64,000 nucleotides of DNA from Theropithecus gelada. Taxonomy: Eukaryota > Chordata > Mammalia > Primates > Cercopithecidae. The position numbers were made by a program, and so were the translations under genes. The notes under the pieces were generated by a model. It was given only the letters and a program-made list of their open reading frames with translations. It had not been told where the DNA came from and searched no databases. The stretch covers positions 53,598,823-53,662,822 of the forward strand of contig NC_037670.1 in assembly GCF_003255815.1 (NCBI RefSeq), given 5' to 3'. Below are positions 22,009 to 33,650 of the stretch, in pieces (within the stretch, counting starts at the first letter, position 1; each line of letters begins with the position of its first letter).

Positions 22009-22234
22009 TCTTTAGTACCCAGAGCTAACTTGGGCAGAAAGGACTTAGGTGACTCCAGCCCAGCAACGTGAGACTCAAGGTCTCACTTTTTGCCCCTTAA
22101 GCCTGACCTTGTTTCATGACATTTTTGCCGTGTTCCCTTGGATTTGGGGAAGTTGCCAGAGAATCTTTTGCCAAGGAGCTACCATGGTAGTAGAGTGGCT
22201 ACTAGAAGAACTTCAGAGTCAGACAGCTCTGAAA
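22009..22234 (+). repeat. Direct duplication, copy 2
   Basis: Second copy of 16397-16622, about 5.6 kb away in the same orientation. Confidence 0.85.
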
Positions 22235-22422
22235 ACATTCTCTCTCTGCTCGGCCATTTTATTGGGCATGCATTTGGCTATAATTCAGAGAAAAATTGAA
22301 TAATATGGGTTTTAAAAATCGTGTGTTATTTTTCTCACAGAAATTTGCAGATAGGTAGTTGCTGACATTGTTTCAGCTGCTTTAATAATGTCATTAGAGA
22401 ACCAGGCTGTGCTCACTTTGAG

Positions 22423-22735
22423 TTTTCTTCCTCCCTCCCTCTCTCCCTCCCTCCCTCCCTCCTTTCCTCCCTCCCTCCTTTCCTCCCTCCCTCCTTTCCT
22501 CCCTCCCTTTCTTCTTTCCTTCCTCTCTCCTTTCTCTCTCTCTCTCTTCCTCCTCCCTTCCCTCTCTTCCTCCCTCCTTCCTCCCTCCCTCTCTTCCTTC
22601 CTCCCTCCCCCCTCCTTCCCTTCCTTCTTTCCTTCTTCCTTTCTTCCTTCTTTCCTTCCTCTCTCCTTTCTCTCTTTCTCTCTTCTCTCTCTCTTTTTCT
22701 CTCTCTTTCTCCTTCCTTCCTTCCTTTCTTTTTTT
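22423..22735. repeat. 313-bp pure polypyrimidine tract
   Basis: Every base is C or T on the plus strand, a mix of CCCT, CTTT and CT units. The long Arg/Lys/Glu/Gly frames on the minus strand are products of this tract. Such mirror-like purine-pyrimidine DNA can form triplex (H-DNA), by established knowledge. Confidence 0.98.
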
Positions 22736-22736
22736 G

Positions 22737-23120
22737 GCCTCATGGTTACAAGATGGTTGGAGCAGCACCAGATATCACATCTGCTACCAGGCAGCGAGAA
22801 GGGAGGAAGGATGAGGAGCAGAGCTAACCACACCTTTCCTTTCTTTCTTCCTTTCTTTTTTACAAAAACAAGTGAAAACACCAATGACTTTTCCAGATCC
22901 CCCTCTAGCAGTCCTTTCCCTCGGCCTCACAGGTCAGAGCTGGACCACATGACTTCCCCTAGCTGCCACAGAGCCTGAGGAATTGAGAAATAGCTTTGTC
23001 ATTATTGTCTTAGACAATTGTAAGTCATCACTTGCAGCTGAGCGAATTGCAGCTCTTAACAAGGAAGAGGTAGGTGATGAGTTTTAGGGACCTAGTGAGC
23101 ACTATCCACCCTAGCCACTA
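22737..23120. other. Unassigned sequence
   Basis: No recognised element or coding region. A short second CT patch is at 22837-22860. Confidence 0.4.
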
Positions 23121-23124
23121 AACT

Positions 23125-23330
23125 AGCCTAACTGCTTAGTGACTTTGAGCTTACCACTTGAGCCCTGTGTGCCTCAGTTATGTTATCTGTATAATGGAAC
23201 AACACCATATCCTCACCTAACTGCGTGTCTGGCTCACTAAGCATGTCCTGAGAAAAAGGGATTCCTACGCAAAGGCTGGGCTGCTTCCCCTGTCTAACTA
23301 CATTGTACAATGCCTATCATTAGCCTGGTG
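23125..23330 (+). mobile_element. MIR SINE, sense
   Basis: 'gtgcctcagttatgttatct' and 'ataatgg' follow the MIR core and 3' part. Ancient and diverged. Confidence 0.65.
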
Positions 23331-23334
23331 GTGG

Positions 23335-24600
23335 GTTACATCATGAAAACAAAGAAATATTCAAATCTCTGGCTCAGAGTCCAGCAATCTGCTTTCAGAA
23401 GGAAAAAAACCCAAAAAGCACTAAAGTGAACGTTCTAGAAAAAAATGTGTGCTGCAAGTCATAATCAGCTCAAATGTGAGCTGCAGTTTCTCTGTCTTTT
23501 TCACACTGGAGACACCAGCCAGAGTCAGAGTTATGGCCCTCGAAGCACTGTCAGGTCTTCCGCTCCGGCTTCATTTACGACCCATGGTTGCTATGCCTGG
23601 TAGGGAATGCGGGTACCCTGGGAGGCTTTCTTTGCATTTACTTCGTGGCTCTTACACATTCATTTCTTGGAGCCTCTACTTTTTTTTGTAGGATCATTAC
23701 CTGCCTCCAAGGTACATCTCAGCCAATTTCCGTCATAGAAAACTGGCTCACATTTTGCCCTGGGCAATATCACCAGGGTTGTTCTGGGATGCCAGACAAT
23801 AAGACATTGCTTCGCCCTTAAACCAGATGCATTCCCTCCTCCTCGCCTGACCTTGTTGTCGTTAATCAAGCTGATTTTCTGTCACTGGCCTAAATTGGTA
23901 CTTGCTGCAGTCTCTTTGCCCTACAGAGAAATTCCTTTTACCACCGCATCCCAAGAGGCCAAGTCCTTGGCTCCTTCTAACCAGAATAAAGTGACTCATT
24001 AAACTATTCCACTGGCTTTCGGAATGAGCATGGCTGAATGAGAACATTTTTCTACGTCTCCTCCTGGAAATCATACATAAGGAGCAAGGAGAATTTAAAA
24101 ACCGTATAAACTCCATTTTCAAGGAAACCGGAAAAGACATAGATAGAGTCCACAGACTTCAAAGTGCATGTCCAGACTTAAAAGATAGCTGGGATGGAGC
24201 AGAACTGTCAAAGGGAAGAGGAAGTGAAGAAGTAGTGGGAGGCCAGCTGCAGATAAGGAGTGCACCAACTCAAGGCACCTCCCAAAAGTGAGGGGCTCAC
24301 CTTGAAGCTCAACAGCTGAACCTGCTGCCCGCAACACCAGCTAGCATGAAAACTGGGGAGAGAGGTGTGAGAGAAGCTCTTGTGGACCTGGTTTGGTTCA
24401 GAGATGCAGAGAGCTGTAGAGAGGGAAGCCATATTTACCAAGAGTAGCCTAGCTCTGTGGCAGGAGAGAAGAAAAACCCTTGGGGCTGTGAAGACAGCGC
24501 CAATGCACTTCCTTCCACTGTTCTCAACAGCTTCCCACCAGGGGCTCATTCACAAGATTGTTGCTGGATGCCTTCCCAAATTCTGTTTTCTTTTTTTTTT
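23335..24600. other. Unassigned, mostly repeat-free sequence
   Basis: About 1.25 kb with no recognised transposon. Frames up to about 110 residues exist on both strands, but none shows recognisable domains or clear splice junctions. A T run is at 24591-24606. Confidence 0.45.
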
Positions 24601-24609
24601 TTTTTTCAT

Positions 24610-25035
24610 AATTATGGAATTTTCACTGGGTACTTGGTCAACCACCTGGAAACTACATCTCCCAGCCTCTCTTTCAGCCAGATGTGGTCATGGGACCATG
24701 TGGGGCCAATGGGAAGTAAGCAGAGGGTAAGTGCACAGTTTGTGATTGACAGGAAAACCACGTTTTTTGAACTGTGCCCTTTTTTCTTCATTCATTGGGA
24801 ATGCAGACGCAGTCATGATGCAGCTCCTAGCATGCTGAATTTGGACAGGAATCTAGGTGATGAAGGAGCAACAATGTGGAAAGAACCTGGGATCTCCGAG
24901 TGACTTCATGGAGTGTGGAGCGTCCCCAACTGCATGGACTGAGAACCCCAGGATTGTTAGGAGCTGTTCCAAGAGGGGAGTAAGTTTCTCTCTTATGTAA
25001 GCTGCTGTTTTTTTTAACCTATGGCCTATATTTAG
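24610..25035 (+). mobile_element. Old MLT1-like LTR, sense
   Basis: 'ggaaactacatctcccagcc' (24649) and the later 'gttaggagctgttccaagag' to 'taagctgctg' order resembles an old MLT1. Diverged; assignment tentative. Confidence 0.5.
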
Positions 25036-25039
25036 TATT

Positions 25040-25697
25040 ATTAACATAAATTTGCATCTGGAAGTGTGAACATAACAAAAACCTGAAATAGTGTCATTAG
25101 CTTAGTGGCCTTTGAAGGGATCCTTGGAAAAGGAGTGAGCCTGAGTCCTTACTTCACCTCTTTGCTAAGTAAATCAGACTCTCCAGGGGCCAGAGAAACC
25201 AGGTGTCTCCAGGGTCCTGTGTTATGTCCTCCCCTCTGCAGAGAGTTAAGTAAATCTCTCTGGACTTGTCTCACTGTCTGTGCAGTTGCCAATTAACTTG
25301 CAAATCTTGTTCTTAGTCAAGGACCCCAAATTTGAGTAAAATTGGCTCAGAAAACCCCAACTGTGCAGGAACCCAATAATATTTCCTTTGCAATCCCGCA
25401 GTAAACATATTGCACATGCCTTCCAGTTCTAATCCTTTCCCCTTTCCTATTTCACAGAGCTCAAGGAAGGCTTATCAGGCTTTCTGGGTATTCTGTGAGG
25501 CATAAGTTCACCAGAAGGACTGCATCAAACTTACCTGGAATGAATGGCAAGGACTCTTGATGAGTGTCTTTAACCCATCTTGCCAGTTAGACCACGAATC
25601 ACCACAGGCAGCATCTTGTCTTGAGGTCTGCAGAAGCTTCAGGATTTTTAGCACATTTCTTTGACCACATTGGGCAGCAAAATGTTTGTTTGTTGAC
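25040..25697. other. Unassigned sequence
   Basis: No recognised element. Confidence 0.4.
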
Positions 25698-26007
25698 TTT
25701 CTTTTTCTTTTTCTTTTTCTTTTTTTTTGAGACAGAGTCTTGCTCTGTCGCCAGGCTGGAGTGCAGTGGCATGATCTCGGCTCACTGCAACCTGCGCCTC
25801 CTGAGTTCAAGTGATTCTCCTGCCTCAGCCTCCCGAGTAGCTGGGACTACAGGTGCACACCACCACGCCTGGCTAATTTTTGTATTTTTAATAGAGATGG
25901 GATTTCACCATGTTGGCCAGGATGGTCTCGAACTCCTGACCTCGTGATCTGCCCACCTCGGCCTCCCAAAGTGCTGGGATTACAGGCATGAGCCACCACG
26001 CCTGGCC
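25698..26007 (-). mobile_element. Alu (AluS-like), antisense
   Basis: A (TTTTTC)n-modified tail then a reversed full Alu. 'ttgact' repeats at both ends suggest a short target duplication. Confidence 0.95.
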
Positions 26008-26434
26008 TCATTGACTTCCTAAAAAACTCAAAACTGTTGACTATGAGACAGCTTCTAGTTGGAGTGTGTGCTCCATTCAAAAAACAACCACTCATGAGTG
26101 CACTTGACCCATTCCTAGTCCAGTTTCTCAAACATTGTTTAGTAGAAGAACGTTTTCGTTTCCTTCGGTCCTCAAACAAAATCTCACCCAAAACACCCAT
26201 ATATAAAAAGAGATGAAAGAGGCTCTGATGGTGTTAGGTTTGGAGGGTTCAATGGATCCGTTTTCTGGGATCCTCTCAACCCCATTCCTTCTTTCTCAGT
26301 CAATCTCAGTGACCAGAATGAACTTCTCATTTGTTCAAATGAAAGCAATGAATTTCACAGCCTGTCTGTGATCCTCTGTGCCTCACTTTATCCTGTGACA
26401 TTGAATTGAAATCACAGGCTCACGACCAGTGCAT
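26008..26434. other. Unassigned sequence
   Basis: No recognised element or coding evidence. Confidence 0.4.
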
Positions 26435-26775
26435 GCACCAGCAAGGAAGAACCTCACACGTGCTTTGCTGAGTGAAAGACGCCGGACACAGAAAAGTACA
26501 ACACAACATACTCTTTTATTCCATTGATATGAAATTCCAGAACAGACAAAATAAATCTATAGTGACAGCAGATTCGTGATTGCTTCTGTGGGGCAGGCAG
26601 GCAGGGCAGGGATTTATTAAGGTGGGGCAGGAGAGAATAATCTCGGGTGATAGGAAATTCTCTGTTGTGATGCTGGTTTGGTTACAAGGTGTTTGCTCTT
26701 GTCAACGCATCAAGTCACACATGAGATGTGCATTTCGTTATATGTAAATTTCACCTAAAAATAAGCATAAACAAA
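26435..26775 (+). mobile_element. L1M-type 3' UTR fragment, sense
   Basis: 'gctgagtgaaagacgccgga', 'tatgaaattccagaacagac' and 'tatatgtaaatttcacctaa' occur in the order typical of old L1M 3' UTRs. It is in the opposite orientation to the larger L1M blocks. Confidence 0.7.
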
Positions 26776-27100
26776 CATGAGCTTTAGCTCATGAGATGAA
26801 TATTGAAGTATTCAGGGGTGAAGTGCACTGACATTGCCACTTGCTTTGAAATGAATCAAAAATCAAAAAGATTGATAGATGGGTTGAGAGAGAAACACAA
26901 TGGAACGAATATGGCCAAATGTTCATTGTGAAGTCTAGGTGGTGCTATATAGCTGTTGACCATACAATTCTTTAAACTATGTTTGAAGACATCCATCATG
27001 AAACGTGAGGGGGAAAATAATTATAAGAATTCCATAGTGTTGAAGGCAGAGAGGAAACAGCCAACCTGGTTTCCTGTTGCAGAATAATTTTTATTTCAGA
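26776..27100. other. Unassigned AT-rich sequence
   Basis: No recognised element. Confidence 0.4.
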
Positions 27101-27101
27101 C

Positions 27102-27402
27102 TTTTTTTTTTTTTTTTTTTTTGAGACAGAGTCTCGCTCTGTCACCCAGACTGGAGTGCAGTGGCACGATCTCGGCTCACTGCAAGCTCCGCCTCCCAGG
27201 TTCATGCCATTCTCTTGCCTCAGCCTCCCAAGTAGCTGGGACTACAGGCGCCCACCACCATGCCTGACTAATTTTTGTATTTTTAGTAGAGATGGGGTTT
27301 CACCGTGTTAGCCAGGATGATCTCAATATCCTGACCTCATGATCTGCCCACCTCGGCCTCCCAAAGTGCTGGGATTACAGACGTGAGCCACCACTCCTGG
27401 CC
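27102..27402 (-). mobile_element. Alu (AluY-like), antisense
   Basis: The reversed forms 'tgcaagctccgcctccc' and 'ttcatgccattct' are AluY-type. 'tcagact' occurs at both ends (27096-27102 and 27403-27409), giving a probable target duplication. Confidence 0.95.
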
Positions 27403-27489
27403 TCAGACTCCTAAATATTCTCTTCTAAATATTTTTCCAAGGTTTTCTTTTCTGCCTACTCCTTCAGAACATTTTCCTCCATTTTCTTT

Positions 27490-27765
27490 CACCTTTTAAA
27501 AGTTCATTTTTGGGGAGGTATTATGTGCATACCATAAAATTTTACCTTTCAGTGTACAGTTCTATGAGTCTGACAAATGCATGTAGTTGCATGACCATTG
27601 CTACCATCAACCATCACTTCACATCATTCCTTTGCGTTCCCCTGTAGCCAGCCCTTGCCCCAGCCCCTAAGCTCCTGGAAAATACTGATGTACTGTCTGT
27701 CCCTACGATTTTGCCTTTTTGAGAATGTCATATAAATGGAATCATGTAGTACGTAGCCTTTTGTT
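27490..27765 (-). mobile_element. L1M 3' UTR fragment, antisense
   Basis: Same L1 segment as 243-560, around 'gcatgaccattgctaccatc' and 'catataaatggaatcatgta'. Confidence 0.75.
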
Positions 27766-27803
27766 TTGTTTGTATTTTTTCTATCCCCTCTCTTGCTTTT
27801 TCA

Positions 27804-27966
27804 TTTTTTATTTTTTTTAGAGACAGGGTCTCGCTCTGTCACCCAGGCTGGAGCGCGGTGGTGTGAGCATATCTCACTGCAGCCTCAAACTCCTGGGCTC
27901 AAGAGATCGCCCCTATTAGTCTCCCAAGTAGCTGGGACTGCAGATGCGTGCCACCATGCTCAACCT
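27804..27966 (-). mobile_element. Half-Alu (right arm), antisense
   Basis: A reversed tail and one Alu monomer end at 'ccaccatgctcaacc'. Confidence 0.85.
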
Positions 27967-28260
27967 CACTTTGTTTATCTTTTGAGAAAGAGACTCTCAC
28001 TTTTTTCATTTACTGTCTGCTGGGAAACAAAGTCTCCAAGCTTAGTAAAATTATATGTGAGTGAGACCTGCTAGGTACCTGTGAAGGCCTGCGGGCTGTC
28101 CCATAGGATTTTCTTCTTGGGCCTTGAGGTAACTGGCCTCATGAATCTTTCATGTACTTAGAATTCTGGAATGTTTTGCTTGTTGGTTAAAGGTTGTGTC
28201 CTAAAGGCTGTGGCAGAAATGTGACTCTGAGAAATCTCAATGCTGACACTTCTGTTATAA

Positions 28261-28261
<1 letters not shown>

Positions 28262-28293
<32 letters not shown>

Positions 28294-28556
28294 GTTATTA
28301 AGAGATGAGTTCTTGCTCTGTCACCCAGACTGCAGTGCAGTGGCATAATCATAGCTCACTGTAACCTCGAATTCCTGGGCTCGAGTTATCCTCCTGCCTC
28401 AGCCTCCTGAGTATCTGAGACCAGAGGTGCACACCACCACACCAGTCTAATTTTTGTTTAAAGATGGGGTCTTGCTATGTTGCCCAGACTGGTCTTGTAT
28501 TCCTGGCCTCAAGCGATCCTCCAGCCTCAGCCTCCTCAGTTGCTGGGGTTCAATGT
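28262..28556 (-). mobile_element. Alu (AluJ-like), antisense, (TTTTG)n tail
   Basis: The reversed tail has become a (TTTTG)n microsatellite at 28262-28296. The body is diverged AluJ-like. Confidence 0.92.
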
Positions 28557-28616
28557 GGAGCCTTTTGAACTGGAACTTTTCCACTCTCCACAGTGCATTT
28601 GAAATCTACCCATGTT

Positions 28617-28712
28617 TGGTGCAGCACACCAACATGGCACATGTGTACCTATGTAACAAACCTGCACGTTGTGCACATGTACCCTAGAACTTAAAGTATA
28701 ATAAAAAGAAAA
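28617..28712 (+). mobile_element. Extremely short L1PA 3' end, sense
   Basis: About 95 bases match the end of the young L1PA 3' UTR ('aacctgcacgttgtgcacat') and an A-rich tail. The rest is 5'-truncated. 'gaaatctacccatg' before it and 'gaaatatccccacg' after it match at 11 of 14 bases and may be target duplications. Confidence 0.8.
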
Positions 28713-28744
28713 GAAATATCCCCACGTTATTGCATGTATCAATA

Positions 28745-29116
28745 ATTTGTTCATTTTTTCCAATTGTTTTATTGTGATAAAATAAGCACAAAACATAAAA
28801 TTTACCATCTTAACGTTTTCAAGTGTACCATTCAGCGGTACTAGACACGTTCATGATGCTGTGTGACCGTCACCACCATCCACCTTCAGAATTCTTTTCA
28901 TCTTGTAAAACTGAAACTCTGCACCCATTAACCAACAACAGCCCATTCGACTCTCCCCACAGCCTCTGGCAATGACCAGTCTACCTTCTGTCTCTGTAAT
29001 TTTCACTACGCTAAGTGCCTCTTATAAGTGGAATCACACAGTGTTCGTCTTACCTCCCTGAGCCTAATGTCCTCAACGTTGACCCATGCTGTAGCAGGCA
29101 TCAGAATGTCTTTCCT
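28745..29116 (-). mobile_element. L1M 3' UTR fragment, antisense
   Basis: Again the L1M segment with 'atcttgtaaaactgaaactc' and 'tataagtggaatcacacagt'. An Alu interrupts it at 29116. Confidence 0.75.
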
Positions 29117-29420
29117 TTTTTTTTTTTTTTTTTTTTTGAAATGGAATTTCACCCTGTTGCCCAGGCTGGAGTGCAATGGCACAACCTTGGCTCACTGCAA
29201 CCTCCGCCTCCTGGGTTCAAGTGATTCTCCTGCCTCAGCCTCCCAAGTAGCTGGGATTACAGGCACCCGCCATCATGCCCAGCTAATTTTTTGTACTTTT
29301 AGTAGAGATGGGGTTTCACCATATTGGCCAGACTGTTCTCGAGCTCCTGACCTCAGGTGATCCATCCGCCTTGGCCTCCCAAAGTGCTGGGGTTACAGAC
29401 ATGAGCCACCATGCCCCGCC
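29116..29420 (-). mobile_element. Alu (AluS-like), antisense
   Basis: A 22-base T run then a reversed full Alu, inserted at an L1M fragment. Confidence 0.95.
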
Positions 29421-29510
29421 AGACTCAGTTTTTACTATACATTTCTTTCACCAAATACTTACATGACCTATTTAAGAATTAGAATTTAATACAATTTAAA
29501 AAATGAAGTC

Positions 29511-29818
29511 AAACCTTGCACAGTGACTCACACCTGTAATACCAGCACTTTGGAAGGCCAAGGCAAGCAAATCACTTGAGGTCAGGAGTTCAAGACCATC
29601 CTGGCCAACATGGTGAAATCTCAACTCTATGAAAAATACAAAAGTTAGCTGGGCATGGTGGTGGGCACCTGTAATCCCAGCTACTCGGGAGGCTGAGGCA
29701 GGAGAATCTCTTGAACCCAGGAGGTGAAGGTTGCAGTGAGCCAAGATTGCACCACTGTACTCCAGCCTGGGTGACAGAGCAAGACTCTATCTAAAATAAT
29801 AATAATAATAATAATAAT
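29511..29818 (+). mobile_element. Alu, sense, (AAT)n tail
   Basis: A full Alu whose tail has become (AAT)n at 29792-29818. Confidence 0.93.
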
Positions 29819-30105
29819 GAAGTAAAGTCAGCCTGAAGAACAAAAGAGTTCTTTGTGAAGATTTAAGAATGCAGTGACAAAATTAAAACAGTGATGATGA
29901 AGCACTTTACATAAATATAAAGGAGATCCATATCTTAATGATTTTTAAGAGGGTGCTATTTTCAGAAGAAATCTTGATAAATGTTTTTTAAATTCAAAAA
30001 CCAACAACTACAAATCTCAGTTAAAAAACTTTGATATAACTAGAGCACCCACAGATGGATTTCTCTCTTTTAGCTACACTATGTTTAAAAATATGTATAT
30101 GCTTA

Positions 30106-30408
30106 GGCCAGGCACAGTGGCTCACACCTGTAATCCCAGCACTTTGGGAGGCTGAGGCAGGTAGATCATGAGGTCAGGAGATCGAGACCATCCTGGCCAA
30201 CAGGGTGAAACCCTGTCTCTACTAAAAATACAAAAAATTAGCCAGGCATGGTGGCAGGCGCCTGTAGTCCCAGCTACTAGGGAGGCTGAGGCAGGAGAAT
30301 GGCGTGAACCTGGAAGGTGGAGCTTGCAGTGAGCCGAGATTGCACCACTGCACTCCAGCCTGGGTGACAGAGCAAGGCTCCATTTCAAAAAAAAAAAAAA
30401 AAAAAAAA
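30106..30408 (+). mobile_element. Alu (AluY-like), sense
   Basis: 'gaatggcgtgaacctgg' and 'ggagcttgcagtgagccgag' are AluY-type, with a 22-base A tail at 30387-30408. Confidence 0.95.
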
Positions 30409-30439
30409 GTGCCTAGAGGAAGGGAATCAATATTATGAA

Positions 30440-30605
30440 GCACCTATTATATGTGAAACATTTTACATATTTCATTGAATCGTCATAATCATCTGAAAGT
30501 TTAAAAGCATTATCCTTCGGGCTTGGGCAGAGTAAGTAATTTTCCCAGAAAAACTTTGCTAAGTAGAGGTAGGCCAGCACCATCTGGTTCCAAAGCCTGA
30601 GTTGT
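30440..30605 (-). mobile_element. MIR SINE, antisense
   Basis: 'agcacctattatatgtgaaa', 'ttacatatttcattgaatc' and 'cagagtaagtaattttccca' follow a reversed MIR in order. Confidence 0.7.
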
Positions 30606-30829
30606 TTCCAATATACAAGGTGGGCTTTATTTTATAAAATAAAGTAGAATTGCAGCAGGGAAAGAAGGAAACTATGTTTTAGAATATAGGGTGCTATGAA
30701 TAAGGAAATGTACTTCTTATAAGTGGCTTAGAAATGGTTATTTACCAAAGGACTCTTATTCCTAAATTATTTGTCAGTGACATCATATTTTGTCATTTTT
30801 CAATAAACTTGGAATTACCTCTGACTTGA

Positions 30830-31133
30830 TTTTTTTTTTTTTTTTTTTTTTGAGACAGAGTCTTGCTCTGTTACCCAGGCTGGAATGCAGTGGTGTGATC
30901 TCGGCTCACTGCAACCTCTGCCTCCTGTGTTCAAGCAATTCTCCGCCCTCAGCCTCCCGAGTAGCTGGGATTTCAGGCATGTGCCACTATGCCCAGCTAA
31001 TTTTTGTGTTTTGAGTAGAGATGGGGTTTCACCATGTTGGCCAGGCTAGTCTCGAACTCCTGACCTCAGGTGATCTGCTCACCTCGGCCTCTCAAAGTGC
31101 TGGGATTACAGACATGAGCCATTGTGCCTGGCC
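30830..31133 (-). mobile_element. Alu (AluS-like), antisense
   Basis: A 22-base T run then a reversed full Alu. Confidence 0.95.
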
Positions 31134-31429
31134 ATTCTATCTTTATATCCAGAGTGTCATTTAATTATTTCCTCCCTTTGAAATGTTTTTCCAATTTGTC
31201 CCTTTCTCTACAGTTTTAATACTATTACTACAAGTCTACAAGTCTCTCTGACCTGAGTTTTTTCACCTCTAAAGCATCCTTACTGATTAAATTTCCTAAG
31301 ATACTTTTTTTTTCACCTGAATTTTCTACATAAGATCCTATACTGATCCCTTTGCCTATCTCAGCAAGGATAAATTCCTCTTACGAGCTTCCTCATAAAG
31401 CTTGTAAATCTTTGCCCGTTGTTAAAATC

Positions 31430-32945
31430 CAGTTGTTTGTTTTATTGCTGTTGAGTTTTAGAAGTTTTTATTTTTCTGAATAGCAACCCATTATCAGATA
31501 TATAATTTGCAAATATTTTATTCAATTCTGTGGGTTGCTTTTATACTCTGCTGTTAGTGTCTCTTGATGAATGAAATTTTAAAAATTTTATGAAGTCTAA
31601 TTTGTCTATTTTTTCTTTTGTTGCCTGAACTTTTGGTGTCATAGCCAACAAATCACTGCTAAATGCAATGTGATGAAACTTCTGTCTGAAGTTTTCTTCT
31701 AAGAGTTTTATAGTTTTGGATCTTACATTTAGATCCATTTTCAGTTAAGTTTTGTAGATGATGTTAGGTGAGGGTCTAACTTCATTCTTTTGTATGTGGA
31801 CATCTGTTTTCCCCAGCACCATTTGTTGAAAAGATTATATTTTTCCCATTGAATGGTCTTGGCATCCTTGTCAAAAATCATTTGACCATATATGTGAGTG
31901 TTTATTTCTGCAGTCTCTGTTCTGTTTCTATTGGTCTGCAGGCTTGTCTTTACACTAATACATACTATTCTGATTACTGTAGCTTTGTACTAAGTTTTGA
32001 AATTAGGAAATGTGATTCCTCCAAATTTGTTCTTTTTCAGGATTGTTTTGGCTACTCAGGATCCCTTGAGATTGCGTATTAAGTTTAGAATGAGTTTTTC
32101 TATTTCTGAAAAAAATATCATTGGGATTTTGATGGAAATTGCATTGAATCGATCCATAGATCACTTTGGGTGGCACTGACATCTTAACAATGTTAAGTCT
32201 TCCAATCCATGAACATGGAATGTGTTTTCATTTATTTATATCTTTAATTTATTTCAGCAATTTTTAAAGTTTTTCTTGTGCAAGTCTTTTACCTACCTGG
32301 TTAAGTAAATTCCTAAATATTCTATCCTTTTTCATGCTATTATAAATGGAGTTGTTTCTGTAATTTCCTTTTCAGATTACTCATTGTTAGTATATAGAAA
32401 TGCAACTAATTTTTTCGTGTCAACTTTGTATCCTACTATTTTTCTGAATCCATTTATTAGAATTAACAATTTTTATGTGTGGAATCTTTAGAGTTTTCTA
32501 CATATAAGATCATATTATCTGTGAACAGAGATAATTTTATTTCTTCCTTCCATTTTGGATGCTTTTTATTTGTTTATCTTTCCAAATTGTTCTGGTTAGA
32601 ACTTCCAGTACTATACTGATAGAAGTAGCAAAAACCGACTTCCTTACCTTGTTCCTGATCTTAACGGAAAAGCTTTCAGTCTTTCACCATTGAGTATGTT
32701 GTTCACTATGTGATTTTCACACATGGCTTTTATCACATTGAGATCATTTCCTTCTATTCTTAGTTTGTTGAGTGATTTTATCATGAAGTGGTGTTGAATT
32801 TTGTCAAATGCTTTTTCTGCATTATTCCTTTCTATTAATGTGGTGTATTACACTGATAGACTTCATAGGTTGAACCATTGAACCATCCTTGCACTCTTTC
32901 TATTAATGTGATAGACTTTCATAGGTTGAACCATCCTTCTATCAT
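31430..32945 (-). mobile_element. L1M ORF2/3' UTR fragment, antisense, 1.5 kb
   Basis: The longest uninterrupted L1 block. Plus-strand landmarks are 'ttgcaaatattttattcaat' (31508), 'tttcttctaagagttttat' (31692) and 'ttgtcaaatgctttttctgc' (32801). On the minus strand it is the end of ORF2, closed by many stops. A short local duplication of 'cataggttgaaccat' lies near 32862-32932. Confidence 0.88.
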
Positions 32946-33496
32946 CCTTCTGGGCGCAGGCTTATGGCTCAGGCTTCAGTCTGACTGTCCATTCCTACAG
33001 ACTAGTTTTAAAATCGGAGACAGTGAGGCAAAGGAAAAGGAACCTCCTGGCTCTCTTCTAGCTAAGAGTGGCCACAGCAGAACACTGTGTCCAGTGTCTG
33101 AAGCCAGCAGTAGACGCAACTGCTGGGTTTGGGATGGAGAGGCCAGGAAAGCAGTTCTCTCAGAGCCCCAGGGTGGCAGCTGCAGCATCTTCACCGGTGT
33201 GACCTGGGGGACATTGTAAATGGCAAAGGCAGCCTCCAAGCCTGCTTCTTAGACCTCATGGGGACTCCATGAGGTCCCTAAAATCCTCTTAACAAATTCC
33301 TTTTCTGCTTTAACTAACCACATCCGGTTTCTGTTGCTTGTAAACAAAACCCTAACTAATACTACTTCTCTGCTTCAGGTGTTCATTCCTTACATTTGAA
33401 TCCACAGTAGCACAGATCTCATGAAGAAATTTAGAATTAAAAATATGAAGCTACAACAGCAACAGCTCTCCTTGAAAAATAAAATACTCATTTCAA
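32946..33496. other. Unassigned sequence
   Basis: Overlapping 113- and 87-residue frames lie on opposite strands at 32878-33239. They have no recognisable domain, and one begins within L1 sequence. Confidence 0.4.
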
Positions 33497-33650
33497 AGGT
33501 GGGTATGGCAATATGCACCTGTAAGTCCAGCTACTCGGCAGGCTGAGATGGGAGGATCACTTGAGCCCAGGAAGTTGAGGCTGCAGTGAGCTATGATCGC
33601 ACCACTGCACTGCAGCCTGGGCAATAGGGTGAGACCTTGTCTCCAAAAAA
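33497..33650 (+). mobile_element. Half-Alu (right arm), sense
   Basis: One Alu monomer, 'gcacctgtaagtccagctac' to 'gagaccttgtctcc', plus an A-rich tail. Confidence 0.88.

Noticed and set aside
22312..22884. 190-residue minus-strand open frame, rich in Lys, Glu, Arg and Gly
   Set aside because: It is translation of the pure CT tract. Any frame through such DNA is free of stops and low in complexity.
24380..24903. 148- and 116-residue plus-strand frames as a small gene
   Set aside because: They cross a T run into an MLT1-like LTR and show no domain or start context of note.
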